This document shows, piece by piece, positions 21,071 through 34,547 of a DNA stretch of 64,000 nucleotides. Each line of letters starts with the position of its first letter. Positions within the stretch are counted from its first letter, which is position 1. The position numbers and the translations under genes are program-made. This DNA is from Agelaius tricolor (taxonomy: Eukaryota; Chordata; Aves; Passeriformes; Icteridae): the NCBI GenBank assembly GCA_023055355.1, contig JALJCS010000055.1, positions 1 to 64,000 on the forward strand, read 5' to 3'. Below the pieces are notes generated by a model. The model was not told where the DNA came from. It worked only from the letters and a program-made list of their open reading frames with translations, and searched no databases.

Positions 21071-23348
21071 GGCCACCTTGAACATATTACTAATACCCTG
21101 GGTAAAGAACGTTTATCCCATGGAAAATGGCCTTCATTTCTGGCCACTTGGCCTGGCAGGCAGGGCAGCGCCAAGCGAGCAATTTGCAAACTGTGCTGGA
21201 TCCTTCCAAAACAAAAGCTGCCAGCAAATAGGAAGCTGCAAGTACTTAGAGCCCCTGATGCCAACTTCAAACTGATAGCCAGACCCTGGGGAAAGCACTT
21301 CTTTTTCCCATGCAAAATGGCCTCACTTTGCAGCCATTTGCCCTGGCCAACAGGGCAGTGACCAGTGAGAAATTTTTACACTTTGCTGGATTCCTGCTGA
21401 ACTAACGCTGCTGGCAACTAGGAGCTTGCAAGTCCTTAGAGCCCCATGGCCACCTTTCATCTCACACCCAGACCATGGGGACATGACTTCATTTTCCCCA
21501 GGGAAATTGGGGTCAGTTTGAGGCCACTCGCCCTGGCCATCTGCATCCTGCCCGGTGTGAAATTTGCAATCATGGCTGATTTTCTCCAAATCTAAAGCTG
21601 CTGGCAAGGAGGACCCTGGAAGTCCTTGGAGCCCCATGGCCACCTTTCATCTGACACCCAGACCCTGGGGAAAGGACTTCTTTTTCCCATGCAAAATGGC
21701 CTCTCTTTGTAGCCATTTGCCCTGGCCAACAAGGCAGTGCCCAGCCAGAAATTTTTTAACATTACTGGATTCCTGCAGAACTAACGGTATTGGCAACTAG
21801 GAGCTTGCAAGTCCTTAGAGCCCCAAAGGCCACCTTTCATCTGACACCCAGACCCTGGGCCAATGACTTCATTTTCCCTATGGAAAATCGCCTCCATTTC
21901 TGGCCTCTCGCCCTGACTTTAGGGTGGCGCCCAACAAGAAATTTGCAATCTTTGCTGGATTTCTCCAAATCTAAAGCTGCCAATAAGTAGTACCTTGTAA
22001 GTCCTTAGAGCCCCAAAGGCCACCTTTCATCTGACACCCAGACCCTGGGGAAAGGACTTCTTTTTCCCATGCAAAATGGCCTCCATTTGCAGCCATTTGC
22101 CCTGGCCAACAGGACAGTGCCCAGTGAGAAATTTTTACACTTTGCTGGATTCCTCCAAAACTAAAGCTGCCGGCAACTAGGAGCTTGCAAGTCCTTAGAG
22201 CCCTAAAGGCCACCTTTCATCTGACACCCAGACCTTGGGGACATGACTTCATTTTCCCCAGGGAAATTGGGGTCAGTTTGACGCCACTCGCCCTGGCCAT
22301 CTGCATCGTTCCCGGTGGGAAATTTGCAAACTTGGCTGATTTTCTCCAAAACTAAAGCTGCTGGCAACGAGGACCCTGGTAGTACTTAGTGCCCCAAAGG
22401 CCACCTGTCATCTGACACCCAGACCCTGGGGACATGACATCATTTTCCCCAGGGATATTGAGGTCAGTTTGAGGCCACTCGCTCTGGCCATCTGCATCGT
22501 TCCCGGTTTGTAATTTGCAATCATGGCTGATTTATTCCATAAATAAAGCTGCTGGGAACGAGGACCCCGGAAGTCCTTGGAGCCCCAAAGGCCACCTTTC
22601 ATCTGACACCCAGACCCTGGGGAAAGGACTTCTTTTTCCCATACAAAATGGCCTCCATTTGCAGCCATTTGCCCTGGCCAACAGGACAGTGCCCAGTGAG
22701 AAATTTTTACACTTTGCTGGATTCCTCCAAAACTAAAGCTGCCGGCAACTAGGAGCTTGCAAGTCCTTAGAGCCCCAAAGGCCACCTTTCATCTGACACC
22801 CAGACCCTGGGGAAAGGACTTCTTTTTCCCATGCAAAATGGCCTCCATTTGCAGCCATTTGCCCTGGCCAACAGGACAGTGCCCAGTGAGAAATTTTTAC
22901 ACTTTGCTGGATTCCTCCAAAACTAAAGCTGCCGGCAACTAGTAGCTTGTAAGTCCTTAGAGCCCTAAAGGCCACCTTTCATCTGACACCCAGACCTTGG
23001 GGACATGACTTCATTTTCCCCAGGGAAATTGGGGTCAGTTTGACGCCACTCGCCCTGGCCATCTGCATCGTTCCCGGTGGGAAATTTACAAACTTGGCTG
23101 ATTTTCTCCAAATCTAAAGCTGCTGGCAAGGAGGACCCTGGAAGTCCTTGGAGCCCCATGGCCACCTTTCATCTGACACCCAGACCCTGGGGAAAGGACT
23201 TCTTTTTCTCATGGGAATGGCCTCCGTTTGCAGCCACTCACCCTGGGCAGAAAGAGGGGAGACAAGGTAGAATTACCAAATTTTGCTGGATTTTTCCAAA
23301 ATTAATGCTGGCAGCAACGAAGATCCTGTAAGTACTTAGAGCCTCAAA
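21071..23348. repeat. 12-mer cassette C B A B D B A A1 B B A B'
   Basis: This 2278 bp cassette resembles an 8-mer enlarged by four monomers. Monomer starts near the insertion are 22208 (A), 22399 (A1), 22590 (B), 22780 (B), 22970 (A) and 23160 (B'). It contains one A-A contact and one B-B contact, so its length stays even. The A-to-A1 boundary carries the marker CTGGTAGTACTTAGTGCCCC, also seen in the other 12-mers and the 46-48 kb 11-mer. Other 12-mers start at 25816, 30561, 37393, 41380 and 50872. Confidence 0.9.
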
Positions 23349-24486
23349 GGCCACCTTGAACATATTACTGATACCCTGGGTAAAGGACATTTATCCCATG
23401 GAAAATGGCCTTCATTTCTGGCCTGTTGGCCTGGCAGGCAGGGCAGTGCCAAGCGAGCAATTTGCAAACTCTGCTGGATCCTTCCAAAACAAAAGCTGCC
23501 AGCAAATAGGAAGCTGCAAGTACTTAGAGCCCCTGATGCCAACTTCAAACTGATAGCCAGACCCTGGGGAAAGCACTTCTTTTTCCCATGCAAAATGGCC
23601 TCTGTTTGTAGCCATTTGCCCTGGCCAACAGGGCAGTGACCAGTGAGTAATTTTTACACTTTGCTGGATTCCTGCTGAACTAACGCTGTTGGCAACTAGG
23701 AGCTTGCATGTCCTTAGAGCCCCATGGCCACCTGTCATCTGACACCCAGACCCTGGGGACATGACATCATTTTCCCCAGGGATATTGAGGTCAGTTTGAG
23801 GCCACTCGCTCTGGCCATCTGCATCGTTCCCGGTTTGTAATTTGCAATCATGACTGATTTATTCCATAAATAAAGCTGCTGGGAACGAGGACCCCGGAAG
23901 TCCTTGGAGCCCCAAAGGCCACCTTTCATCTGACACCCAGACCCTGGGGAAAGGACTTCTTTTTCCCATACAAAATGGCCTCCATTTGCAGCCATTTGCC
24001 CTGGCCAACAGGACAGTGCCCAGTGAGAAATTTTTACACTTTGCTGGATTCCTCCAAAACTAAAGCTGCCGGCAACTAGGAGCTTGCAAGTCCTTAGAGC
24101 CCCAAAGGCCACCTTTCATCTGACACCCAGACCTTGGGGACATGACTTCATTTTCCCCAGGGAAATTGGGGTCAGTTTGACGCCACTCGCCCTGGCCATC
24201 TGCATCGTTCCCGGTGGGAAATTTGCAAAGTTGGCTGATTTTCTCCAAAACTAAGGCTGCTGGCAACGAGGACCCCGGAAGTCCTTGGAGCCCCAAAGGC
24301 CACATTTCATCTGACACCCAGACCCTGGGGAAGGGACTTCTTTTTCTCATGGGAATGGCCTCCGTTTGCAGCCACTCACCCTGGGCAGAAAGAGGGGAGA
24401 CAAGGTAGAATTACCAAATTTTGCTGGATTTTTCCAAAATTAATGTTGGCAGCAATGAAGATCCTGTAAGTACTTAGAGCCTCAAA

Positions 24487-27400
24487 GGCCACCTTGAACA
24501 TATTACTGATACCCTGGGTAAAGGACATTTATCCCATGGAAAATGGCCTTCATTTCTGGCCTGTTGGCCTGGCAGGCAGGGCAGTGCCAAGCGAGCAATT
24601 TGCAAACTCTGCTGGATCCTTCCAAAACAAAAGCTGCCAGCAAATAGGAAGCTGCAAGTACTTAGAGCCCCTGATGCCAACTTCAAACTGATAGCCAGAC
24701 CCTGGGGAAAGGACTTCTTTTTCCCATGCAAAATGGCCTCACTTTGAAGCCATTTGCCCTGGCCAACAGGGCAGTGCCCAGTGAGAAATTTTTAAACATT
24801 GCTGGATTCCTCCACAACTAAAGCTGCCGGCAACTAGGAGCTTGCAAGTCCTTAGAGCCCTAAAGTCCACCTTTCATCTGAAACGCAGAACTTGGGGACA
24901 TGACTTCTTTTCCCCATGGAAAATGGGGTCAGTTTGAGGCCGATCGCCCTGGCCATCTGCCTCGTTCCATGTGTGAAATTTGCAAACTTGGCTGATTTTC
25001 TCCAAATCTAAAGCTGCTGGCAAGGAGGACCCTGGAAGTCCTTAGAGCACCAAAGTCCACCTTTCATTGATACCCATACCCTGGGGGCATGTCTTCATTG
25101 TCCTGATGGAAAATCAGATCAGTATGAGGCCATTCGCCCTAGCCATCTCTATCGTTCCCCGTGTGAAATTTGCAAACTTGGCTGATTTTCTCCAAAACTA
25201 AAGCTGCTGGCAAGGCAGACCCTGAAAGTCCTTAGTGCCCCAAAGGCCACCTTTCATCTGACACCCAGACCCTGGGGAAAGGACTTCTTTTTCCCATGCA
25301 AAATGGCCTCTGTTTGTAGCCATTTGCCCTGGCCAACAGGGCAGTGCCCAGTGAGAAATTTGCAAACTTTGCTGGATTCCTCCACAACTAAAGCTGCCAG
25401 CAACTAGGAGCTTGCAAGTCCTTAGAGCCCTAAAGTCCACCTTTCATCTGACACCCAGACCTTGGGGACATGACTTCTTTTCCACATGGAAAATCGGATC
25501 AGTTTGAGGCCACTCGCCCTGGCCATCTGCATCGTTCCCGGTGTGAAATTTGAAAACTTGGCTGATTTTCTCCAAAACTAAAGCTGCTGGCAACGAGGAC
25601 CCCGGAAGTCCTTAGAGCCCCAAAGGCCACCTTTCATCTGACACCCAGACCCTGGGGAAAGGACTTCTTTTTCCCATGCAAAATGGCCTCCGTTTGCAGC
25701 CACTCACCCTGGGCAGAAAGAGGGGAGACAAGGTAGAATTACCAAATCTTTGCTGGATTTTTCCAAAATTAATGCTGGCAGCAACGAAGATCCTGTAAGT
25801 ACTTAGAGCCTCAAAGGCCACCTTGAACATATTACTAATACCCTGGGTAAAGAACGTTTATCCCATGGAAAATGGCCTTCATTTCTGGCCACTTGGCCTG
25901 GCAGGCAGGGCAGCGCCAAGCGAGCAATTTGCAAACTGTGCTGGATCCTTCCAAAACAAAAGCTGCCAGCAAATAGGAAGCTGCAAGTACTTAGAGCCCC
26001 TGATGCCAACTTCAAACTGATAGCCAGACCCTGGGGAAAGCACTTCTTTTTCCCATGCAAAATGGCCTCACTTTGCAGCCATTTGCCCTGGCCAACAGGG
26101 CAGTGACCAGTGAGAAATTTTTACACTTTGCTGGATTCCTGCTGAACTAACGCTGCTGGCAACTAGGAGCTTGCAAGTCCTTAGAGCCCCATGGCCACCT
26201 TTCATCTCACACCCAGACCATGGGGACATGACTTCATTTTCCCCAGGGAAATTGGGGTCAGTTTGAGGCCACTCGCCCTGGCCATCTGCATCCTGCCCGG
26301 TGTGAAATTTGCAATCATCGCTGATTTTCTCCAAATCTAAAGCTGCTGGCAAGGAGGACCCTGGAAGTCCTTGGAGCCCCATGGCCACCTTTCATCTGAC
26401 ACCCAGACCCTGGGGAAAGGACTTCTTTTTCCCATGCAAAATGGCCTCTCTTTGTAGCCATTTGCCCTGGCCAACAAGGCAGTGCCCAGCCAGAAATTTT
26501 TTAACATTACTGGATTCCTGCAGAACTAACGGTATTGGCAACTAGGAGCTTGCAAGTCCTTAGAGCCCCAAAGGCCACCTTTCATCTGACACCCAGACCC
26601 TGGGCCAATGACTTCATTTTCCCTATGGAAAATCGCCTCCATTTCTGGCCTCTCGCCCTGACTTTAGGGTGGCGCCCAACAAGAAATTTGCAATCTTTGC
26701 TGGATTTCTCCAAATCTAAAGCTGCCAATAAGTAGTACCTTGTAAGTCCTTAGAGCCCCAAAGGCCACCTTTCATCTGACACCCAGACCCTGGGGAAAGG
26801 ACTTCTTTTTCCCATGCAAAATGGCCTCCATTTGCAGCCATTTGCCCTGGCCAACAGGACAGTGCCCAGTGAGAAATTTTTACACTTTGCTGGATTCCTC
26901 CAAAACTAAAGCTGCCGGCAACTAGGAGCTTGCAAGTCCTTAGAGCCCTAAAGGCCACCTTTCATCTGACACCCAGACCTTGGGGACATGACTTCATTTT
27001 CCCCAGGGAAATTGGGGTCAGTTTGACGCCACTCGCCCTGGCCATCTGCATCGTTCCCGGTGGGAAATTTGCAAACTTGGCTGATTTTCTCCAAAACTAA
27101 AGCTGCTGGCAACGAGGACCCTGGTAGTACTTAGTGCCCCAAAGGCCACCTGTCATCTGACACCCAGACCCTGGGGACATGACATCATTTTCCCCAGGGA
27201 TATTGAGGTCAGTTTGAGGCCACTCGCTCTGGCCATCTGCATCGTTCCCGGTTTGTAATTTGCAATCATGGCTGATTTATTCCATAAATAAAGCTGCTGG
27301 GAACGAGGACCCCGGAAGTCCTTGGAGCCCCAAAGGCCACCTTTCATCTGACACCCAGACCCTGGGGAAAGGACTTCTTTTTCCCATACAAAATGGCCTC

Positions 27401-29231
27401 CATTTGCAGCCATTTGCCCTGGCCAACAGGACAGTGCCCAGTGAGAAATTTTTACACTTTGCTGGATTCCTCCAAAACTAAAGCTGCCGGCAACTAGGAG
27501 CTTGCAAGTCCTTAGAGCCCCAAAGGCCACCTTTCATCTGACACCCAGACCCTGGGGAAAGGACTTCTTTTTCCCATGCAAAATGGCCTCCATTTGCAGC
27601 CATTTGCCCTGGCCAACAGGACAGTGCCCAGTGAGAAATTTTTACACTTTGCTGGATTCCTCCAAAACTAAAGCTGCCGGCAACTAGGAGCTTGTAAGTC
27701 CTTAGAGCCCTAAAGGCCACCTTTCATCTGACACCCAGACCTTGGGGACATGACTTCATTTTCCCCAGGGAAATTGGGGTCAGTTTGACGCCACTCGCCC
27801 TGGCCATCTGCATCGTTCCCGGTGGGAAATTTACAAACTTGGCTGATTTTCTCCAAATCTAAAGCTGCTGGCAAGGAGGACCCTGGAAGTCCTTGGAGCC
27901 CCATGGCCACCTTTCATCTGACACCCAGACCCTGGGGAAAGGACTTCTTTTTCTCATGGGAATGGCCTCCGTTTGCAGCCACTCACCCTGGGCAGAAAGA
28001 GGGGAGACAAGGTAGAATTACCAAATTTTGCTGGATTTTTCCAAAATTAATGCTGGCAGCAACGAAGATCCTGTAAGTACTTAGAGCCTCAAAGGCCACC
28101 TTGAACATATTACTGATACCCTGGGTAAAGGACATTTATCCCATGGAAAATGGCCTTCATTTCTGGCCTGTTGGCCTGGCAGGCAGGGCAGTGCCAAGCG
28201 AGCAATTTGCAAACTCTGCTGGATCCTTCCAAAACAAAAGCTGCCAGCAAATAGGAAGCTGCAAGTACTTAGAGCCCCTGATGCCAACTTCAAACTGATA
28301 GCCAGACCCTGGGGAAAGCACTTCTTTTTCCCATGCAAAATGGCCTCACATTGCAGCCGGTTCCCCTGGCCAACAGGGCAGTGACCAGTGAGTAATTTTT
28401 ACACTTTGCTGGATTCCTGCTGAACTAACGCTGTTGGCAACTAGGAGCTTGCATGTCCTTAGAGCCCCATGGCCACCTGTCATCTGACACCCAGACCCTG
28501 GGGACATGACATCATTTTCCCCAGGGATATTGAGGTCAGTTTGAGGCCACTCGCTCTGGCCATCTGCATCGTTCCCGGTTTGTAATTTGCAATCATGACT
28601 GATTTATTCCATAAATAAAGCTGCTGGGAACGAGGACCCCGGAAGTCCTTGGAGCCCCAAAGGCCACCTTTCATCTGACACCCAGACCCTGGGGAAAGGA
28701 CTTCTTTTTCCCATACAAAATGGCCTCCATTTGCAGCCATTTGCCCTGGCCAACAGGACAGTGCCCAGTGAGAAATTTTTACACTTTGCTGGATTCCTCC
28801 AAAACTAAAGCTGCCGGCAACTAGGAGCTTGCAAGTCCTTAGAGCCCCAAAGGCCACCTTTCATCTGACACCCAGACCTTGGGGACATGACTTCATTTTC
28901 CCCAGGGAAATTGGGGTCAGTTTGACGCCACTCGCCCTGGCCATCTGCATCGTTCCCGGTGTGAAATTTGCAAAGTTGGCTGATTTTCTCCAAAACTAAG
29001 GCTGCTGGCAACGAGGACCCCGGAAGTCCTTGGAGCCCCAAAGGCCACATTTCATCTGACACCCAGACCCTGGGGAAGGGACTTCTTTTTCTCATGGGAA
29101 TGGCCTCCGTTTGCAGCCACTCACCCTGGGCAGAAAGAGGGGAGACAAGGTAGAATTACCAAATTTTGCTGGATTTTTCCAAAATTAATGTTGGCAGCAA
29201 TGAAGATCCTGTAAGTACTTAGAGCCTCAAA
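24487..29231. repeat. 25-mer HOR (type 2), copy 2: 7+12+6, 4745 bp
   Basis: Same layout as copy 1, with C monomers at 24487, 25816 and 28094. It shares with copy 3 the variants AATCATCGCTGATTTTC near 26314, GTTCCCCGTGTG near 25154, and B' with CATGCAAAATGGCCTCCG near 25676. Copy 1 lacks all three. Copies 2 and 3 therefore look like the more recent duplication. Confidence 0.93.
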
Positions 29232-32200
29232 GGCCACCTTGAACATATTACTGATACCCTGGGTAAAGGACATTTATCCCATGGAAAATGGCCTTCATTT
29301 CTGGCCTGTTGGCCTGGCAGGCAGGGCAGTGCCAAGCGAGCAATTTGCAAACTCTGCTGGATCCTTCCAAAACAAAAGCTGCCAGCAAATAGGAAGCTGC
29401 AAGTACTTAGAGCCCCTGATGCCAACTTCAAACTGATAGCCAGACCCTGGGGAAAGGACTTCTTTTTCCCATGCAAAATGGCCTCACTTTGAAGCCATTT
29501 GCCCTGGCCAACAGGGCAGTGCCCAGTGAGAAATTTTTAAACATTGCTGGATTCCTCCACAACTAAAGCTGCCGGCAACTAGGAGCTTGCAAGTCCTTAG
29601 AGCCCTAAAGTCCACCTTTCATCTGAAACGCAGAACTTGGGGACATGACTTCTTTTCCCCATGGAAAATGGGGTCAGTTTGAGGCCGATCGCCCTGGCCA
29701 TCTGCCTCGTTCCATGTGTGAAATTTGCAAACTTGGCTGATTTTCTCCAAATCTAAAGCTGCTGGCAAGGAGGACCCTGGAAGTCCTTAGAGCACCAAAG
29801 TCCACCTTTCATTGATACCCATACCCTGGGGGCATGTCTTCATTGTCCTGATGGAAAATCAGATCAGTATGAGGCCATTCGCCCTAGCCATCTCTATCGT
29901 TCCCCGTGTGAAATTTGCAAACTTGGCTGATTTTCTCCAAAACTAAAGCTGCTGGCAAGGCAGACCCTGAAAGTCCTTAGTGCCCCAAAGGCCACCTTTC
30001 ATCTGACACCCAGACCCTGGGGAAAGGACTTCTTTTTCCCATGCAAAATGGCCTCTGTTTGTAGCCATTTGCCCTGGCCAACAGGGCAGTGCCCAGTGAG
30101 AAATTTGCAAACTTTGCTGGATTCCTCCACAACTAAAGCTGCCAGCAACTAGGAGCTTGCAAGTCCTTAGAGCCCTAAAGTCCACCTTTCATCTGACACC
30201 CAGACCTTGGGGACATGACTTCTTTTCCACATGGAAAATCGGATCAGTTTGAGGCCACTCGCCCTGGCCATCTGCATCGTTCCCGGTGTGAAATTTGAAA
30301 ACTTGGCTGATTTTCTCCAAAACTAAAGCTGCTGGCAACGAGGACCCCGGAAGTCCTTAGAGCCCCAAAGGCCACCTTTCATCTGACACCCAGACCCTGG
30401 GGAAAGGACTTCTTTTTCCCATGCAAAATGGCCTCCGTTTGCAGCCACTCACCCTGGGCAGAAAGAGGGGAGACAAGGTAGAATTACCAAATCTTTGCTG
30501 GATTTTTCCAAAATTAATGCTGGCAGCAACGAAGATCCTGTAAGTACTTAGAGCCTCAAAGGCCACCTTGAACATATTACTAATACCCTGGGTAAAGAAC
30601 GTTTATCCCATGGAAAATGGCCTTCATTTCTGGCCACTTGGCCTGGCAGGCAGGGCAGCGCCAAGCGAGCAATTTGCAAACTGTGCTGGATCCTTCCAAA
30701 ACAAAAGCTGCCAGCAAATAGGAAGCTGCAAGTACTTAGAGCCCCTGATGCCAACTTCAAACTGATAGCCAGACCCTGGGGAAAGCACTTCTTTTTCCCA
30801 TGCAAAATGGCCTCACTTTGCAGCCATTTGCCCTGGCCAACAGGGCAGTGACCAGTGAGAAATTTTTACACTTTGCTGGATTCCTGCTGAACTAACGCTG
30901 CTGGCAACTAGGAGCTTGCAAGTCCTTAGAGCCCCATGGCCACCTTTCATCTCACACCCAGACCATGGGGACATGACTTCATTTTCCCCAGGGAAATTGG
31001 GGTCAGTTTGAGGCCACTCGCCCTGGCCATCTGCATCCTGCCCGGTGTGAAATTTGCAATCATCGCTGATTTTCTCCAAATCTAAAGCTGCTGGCAAGGA
31101 GGACCCTGGAAGTCCTTGGAGCCCCATGGCCACCTTTCATCTGACACCCAGACCCTGGGGAAAGGACTTCTTTTTCCCATGCAAAATGGCCTCTCTTTGT
31201 AGCCATTTGCCCTGGCCAACAAGGCAGTGCCCAGCCAGAAATTTTTTAACATTACTGGATTCCTGCAGAACTAACGGTATTGGCAACTAGGAGCTTGCAA
31301 GTCCTTAGAGCCCCAAAGGCCACCTTTCATCTGACACCCAGACCCTGGGCCAATGACTTCATTTTCCCTATGGAAAATCGCCTCCATTTCTGGCCTCTCG
31401 CCCTGACTTTAGGGTGGCGCCCAACAAGAAATTTGCAATCTTTGCTGGATTTCTCCAAATCTAAAGCTGCCAATAAGTAGTACCTTGTAAGTCCTTAGAG
31501 CCCCAAAGGCCACCTTTCATCTGACACCCAGACCCTGGGGAAAGGACTTCTTTTTCCCATGCAAAATGGCCTCCATTTGCAGCCATTTGCCCTGGCCAAC
31601 AGGACAGTGCCCAGTGAGAAATTTTTACACTTTGCTGGATTCCTCCAAAACTAAAGCTGCCGGCAACTAGGAGCTTGCAAGTCCTTAGAGCCCTAAAGGC
31701 CACCTTTCATCTGACACCCAGACCTTGGGGACATGACTTCATTTTCCCCAGGGAAATTGGGGTCAGTTTGACGCCACTCGCCCTGGCCATCTGCATCGTT
31801 CCCGGTGGGAAATTTGCAAACTTGGCTGATTTTCTCCAAAACTAAAGCTGCTGGCAACGAGGACCCTGGTAGTACTTAGTGCCCCAAAGGCCACCTGTCA
31901 TCTGACACCCAGACCCTGGGGACATGACATCATTTTCCCCAGGGATATTGAGGTCAGTTTGAGGCCACTCGCTCTGGCCATCTGCATCGTTCCCGGTTTG
32001 TAATTTGCAATCATGGCTGATTTATTCCATAAATAAAGCTGCTGGGAACGAGGACCCCGGAAGTCCTTGGAGCCCCAAAGGCCACCTTTCATCTGACACC
32101 CAGACCCTGGGGAAAGGACTTCTTTTTCCCATACAAAATGGCCTCCATTTGCAGCCATTTGCCCTGGCCAACAGGACAGTGCCCAGTGAGAAATTTTTAC

Positions 32201-33459
32201 ACTTTGCTGGATTCCTCCAAAACTAAAGCTGCCGGCAACTAGGAGCTTGCAAGTCCTTAGAGCCCCAAAGGCCACCTTTCATCTGACACCCAGACCCTGG
32301 GGAAAGGACTTCTTTTTCCCATGCAAAATGGCCTCCATTTGCAGCCATTTGCCCTGGCCAACAGGACAGTGCCCAGTGAGAAATTTTTACACTTTGCTGG
32401 ATTCCTCCAAAACTAAAGCTGCCGGCAACTAGGAGCTTGTAAGTCCTTAGAGCCCTAAAGGCCACCTTTCATCTGACACCCAGACCTTGGGGACATGACT
32501 TCATTTTCCCCAGGGAAATTGGGGTCAGTTTGACGCCACTCGCCCTGGCCATCTGCATCGTTCCCGGTGGGAAATTTACAAACTTGGCTGATTTTCTCCA
32601 AATCTAAAGCTGCTGGCAAGGAGGACCCTGGAAGTCCTTGGAGCCCCATGGCCACCTTTCATCTGACACCCAGACCCTGGGGAAAGGACTTCTTTTTCTC
32701 ATGGGAATGGCCTCCGTTTGCAGCCACTCACCCTGGGCAGAAAGAGGGGAGACAAGGTAGAATTACCAAATTTTGCTGGATTTTTCCAAAATTAATGCTG
32801 GCAGCAACGAAGATCCTGTAAGTACTTAGAGCCTCAAAGGCCACCTTGAACATATTACTGATACCCTGGGTAAAGGACATTTATCCCATGGAAAATGGCC
32901 TTCATTTCTGGCCTGTTGGCCTGGCAGGCAGGGCAGTGCCAAGCGAGCAATTTGCAAACTCTGCTGGATCCTTCCAAAACAAAAGCTGCCAGCAAATAGG
33001 AAGCTGCAAGTACTTAGAGCCCCTGATGCCAACTTCAAACTGATAGCCAGACCCTGGGGAAAGCACTTCTTTTTCCCATGCAAAATGGCCTCACATTGCA
33101 GCCGGTTCCCCTGGCCAACAGGGCAGTGACCAGTGAGTAATTTTTACACTTTGCTGGATTCCTGCTGAACTAACGCTGTTGGCAACTAGGAGCTTGCATG
33201 TCCTTAGAGCCCCATGGCCACCTGTCATCTGACACCCAGACCCTGGGGACATGACATCATTTTCCCCAGGGATATTGAGGTCAGTTTGAGGCCACTCGCT
33301 CTGGCCATCTGCATCGTTCCCGGTTTGTAATTTGCAATCATGACTGATTTATTCCATAAATAAAGCTGCTGGGAACGAGGACCCCGGAAGTCCTTGGAGC
33401 CCCAAAGGCCACCTTTCATCTGACACCCAGACCCTGGGGAAAGGACTTCTTTTTCCCAT
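29232..33459. repeat. 25-mer HOR (type 2), copy 3, truncated inside the last cassette
   Basis: The 7-mer (29232-30560) and 12-mer (30561-32838) are near-identical to copy 2. The third cassette starts like a 6-mer (C B A1) but switches in its fourth monomer. After the shared GACCCTGGGGAAAGGAC the sequence continues CATGCAAAATGGCCTCACTT and TTTGAAGCC (m10-like) instead of CATACAAAATGG (m2-like). The switch lies between about 33404 and 33459. Confidence 0.9.
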
Positions 33460-34547
33460 GCAAAATGGCCTCACTTTGAAGCCATTTGCCCTGGCCAACA
33501 GGGCAGTGCCCAGTGAGAAATTTTTAAACATTGCTGGATTCCTCCACAACTAAAGCTGCCGGCAACTAGGAGCTTGCAAGTCCTTAGAGCCCTAAAGTCC
33601 ACCTTTCATCTGAAACCCAGAACTTGGGGACATGACTTCTTTTCCCCATGGAAAATGGGGTCAGTTTGAGGCCGATCGCCCTGGCCATCTGCCTCGTTCC
33701 ATGTGTGAAATTTGCAAACTTGGCTGATTTTCTCCAAATCTAAAGCTGCTGGCAAGGAGGACCCTGGAAGTCCTTAGAGCACCAAAGTCCACCTTTCATT
33801 GATACCCATACCCTGGGGGCATGTCTTCATTGTCCTGATGGAAAATCAGATCAGTATGAGGCCATTCGCCCTAGCCATCTCTATCGTTCCCGGTGTGAAA
33901 TTTGCAAACTTGGCTGATTTTCTCCAAAACTAAAGCTGCTGGCAAGGCAGACCCTGAAAGTCCTTAGTGCCCCAAAGGCCACATTTCATCTGACACCCAG
34001 ACCCTGGGGAAAGGACTTCTTTTTCCCATGCAAAATGGCCTCTCTTTGTAGCCATTTGCCCTGGCCAACAGGGCAGTGCCCAGTGAGAAATTTGCAAACT
34101 TTGCTGGATTCCTCCACAACTAAAGCTGCCAGCAACTAGGAGCTTGCAAGTCCTTAGAGCCCTAAAGTCCACCTTTCATCTGACACCCAGACCTTGGGGA
34201 CATGACTTCTTTTCCACATGGAAAATCGGATCAGTTTGAGGCCACTCGCCCTGGCCATCTGCATCGTTCCCGGTGTGAAATTTGAAAACTTGGCTGATTT
34301 TCTCCAAAACTAAAGCTGCTGGCAACGAGGACCCCGGAAGTCCTTAGAGCCCCAAAGGCCACATTTCATCTGACACCCAGACCCTGGGGAAAGGACTTCT
34401 TTTTCCCATGCAAAATGGCCTCCGTTTGCAGCCACTCACCCTGGGCAGAAAGAGGGGAGACAAGGTAGAATTACCAAATCTTTGCTGGATTTTTCCAAAA
34501 TTAATGCTGGCAGCAACGAAGATCCTGTAAGTACTTAGAGCCTCAAA
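32839..34547. repeat. 9-mer cassette C B A1 B A A' B A B'
   Basis: This 1709 bp cassette is a chimera. Its first three monomers are those of the 6-mer. From the fourth on it follows the 7-mer or 11-mer (m10 onwards). The only other copy is 39671-41379, 6832 bp downstream. Both copies share the same switch point, so the chimera formed once and was then duplicated. Confidence 0.9.

Larger units (their letters stand above)
19742..24486. repeat. 25-mer HOR (type 2), copy 1: 7+12+6 cassettes, 4745 bp
   Basis: C monomers at 19742, 21071 and 23349 divide the unit into 7, 12 and 6 monomers. The monomer count equals that of the type 1 HOR but the content differs: the 11-mer is replaced by a 7-mer and the 8-mer by a 12-mer. 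Private variants against copies 2 and 3 include CTTCGTTTCCCC near 20160, CCACATTTC near 20505, CCATGGGAAATGG near 20930 and ACATAGAG near 21056. It is therefore the most distinct copy of this HOR and keeps features of the left block. Confidence 0.92.
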
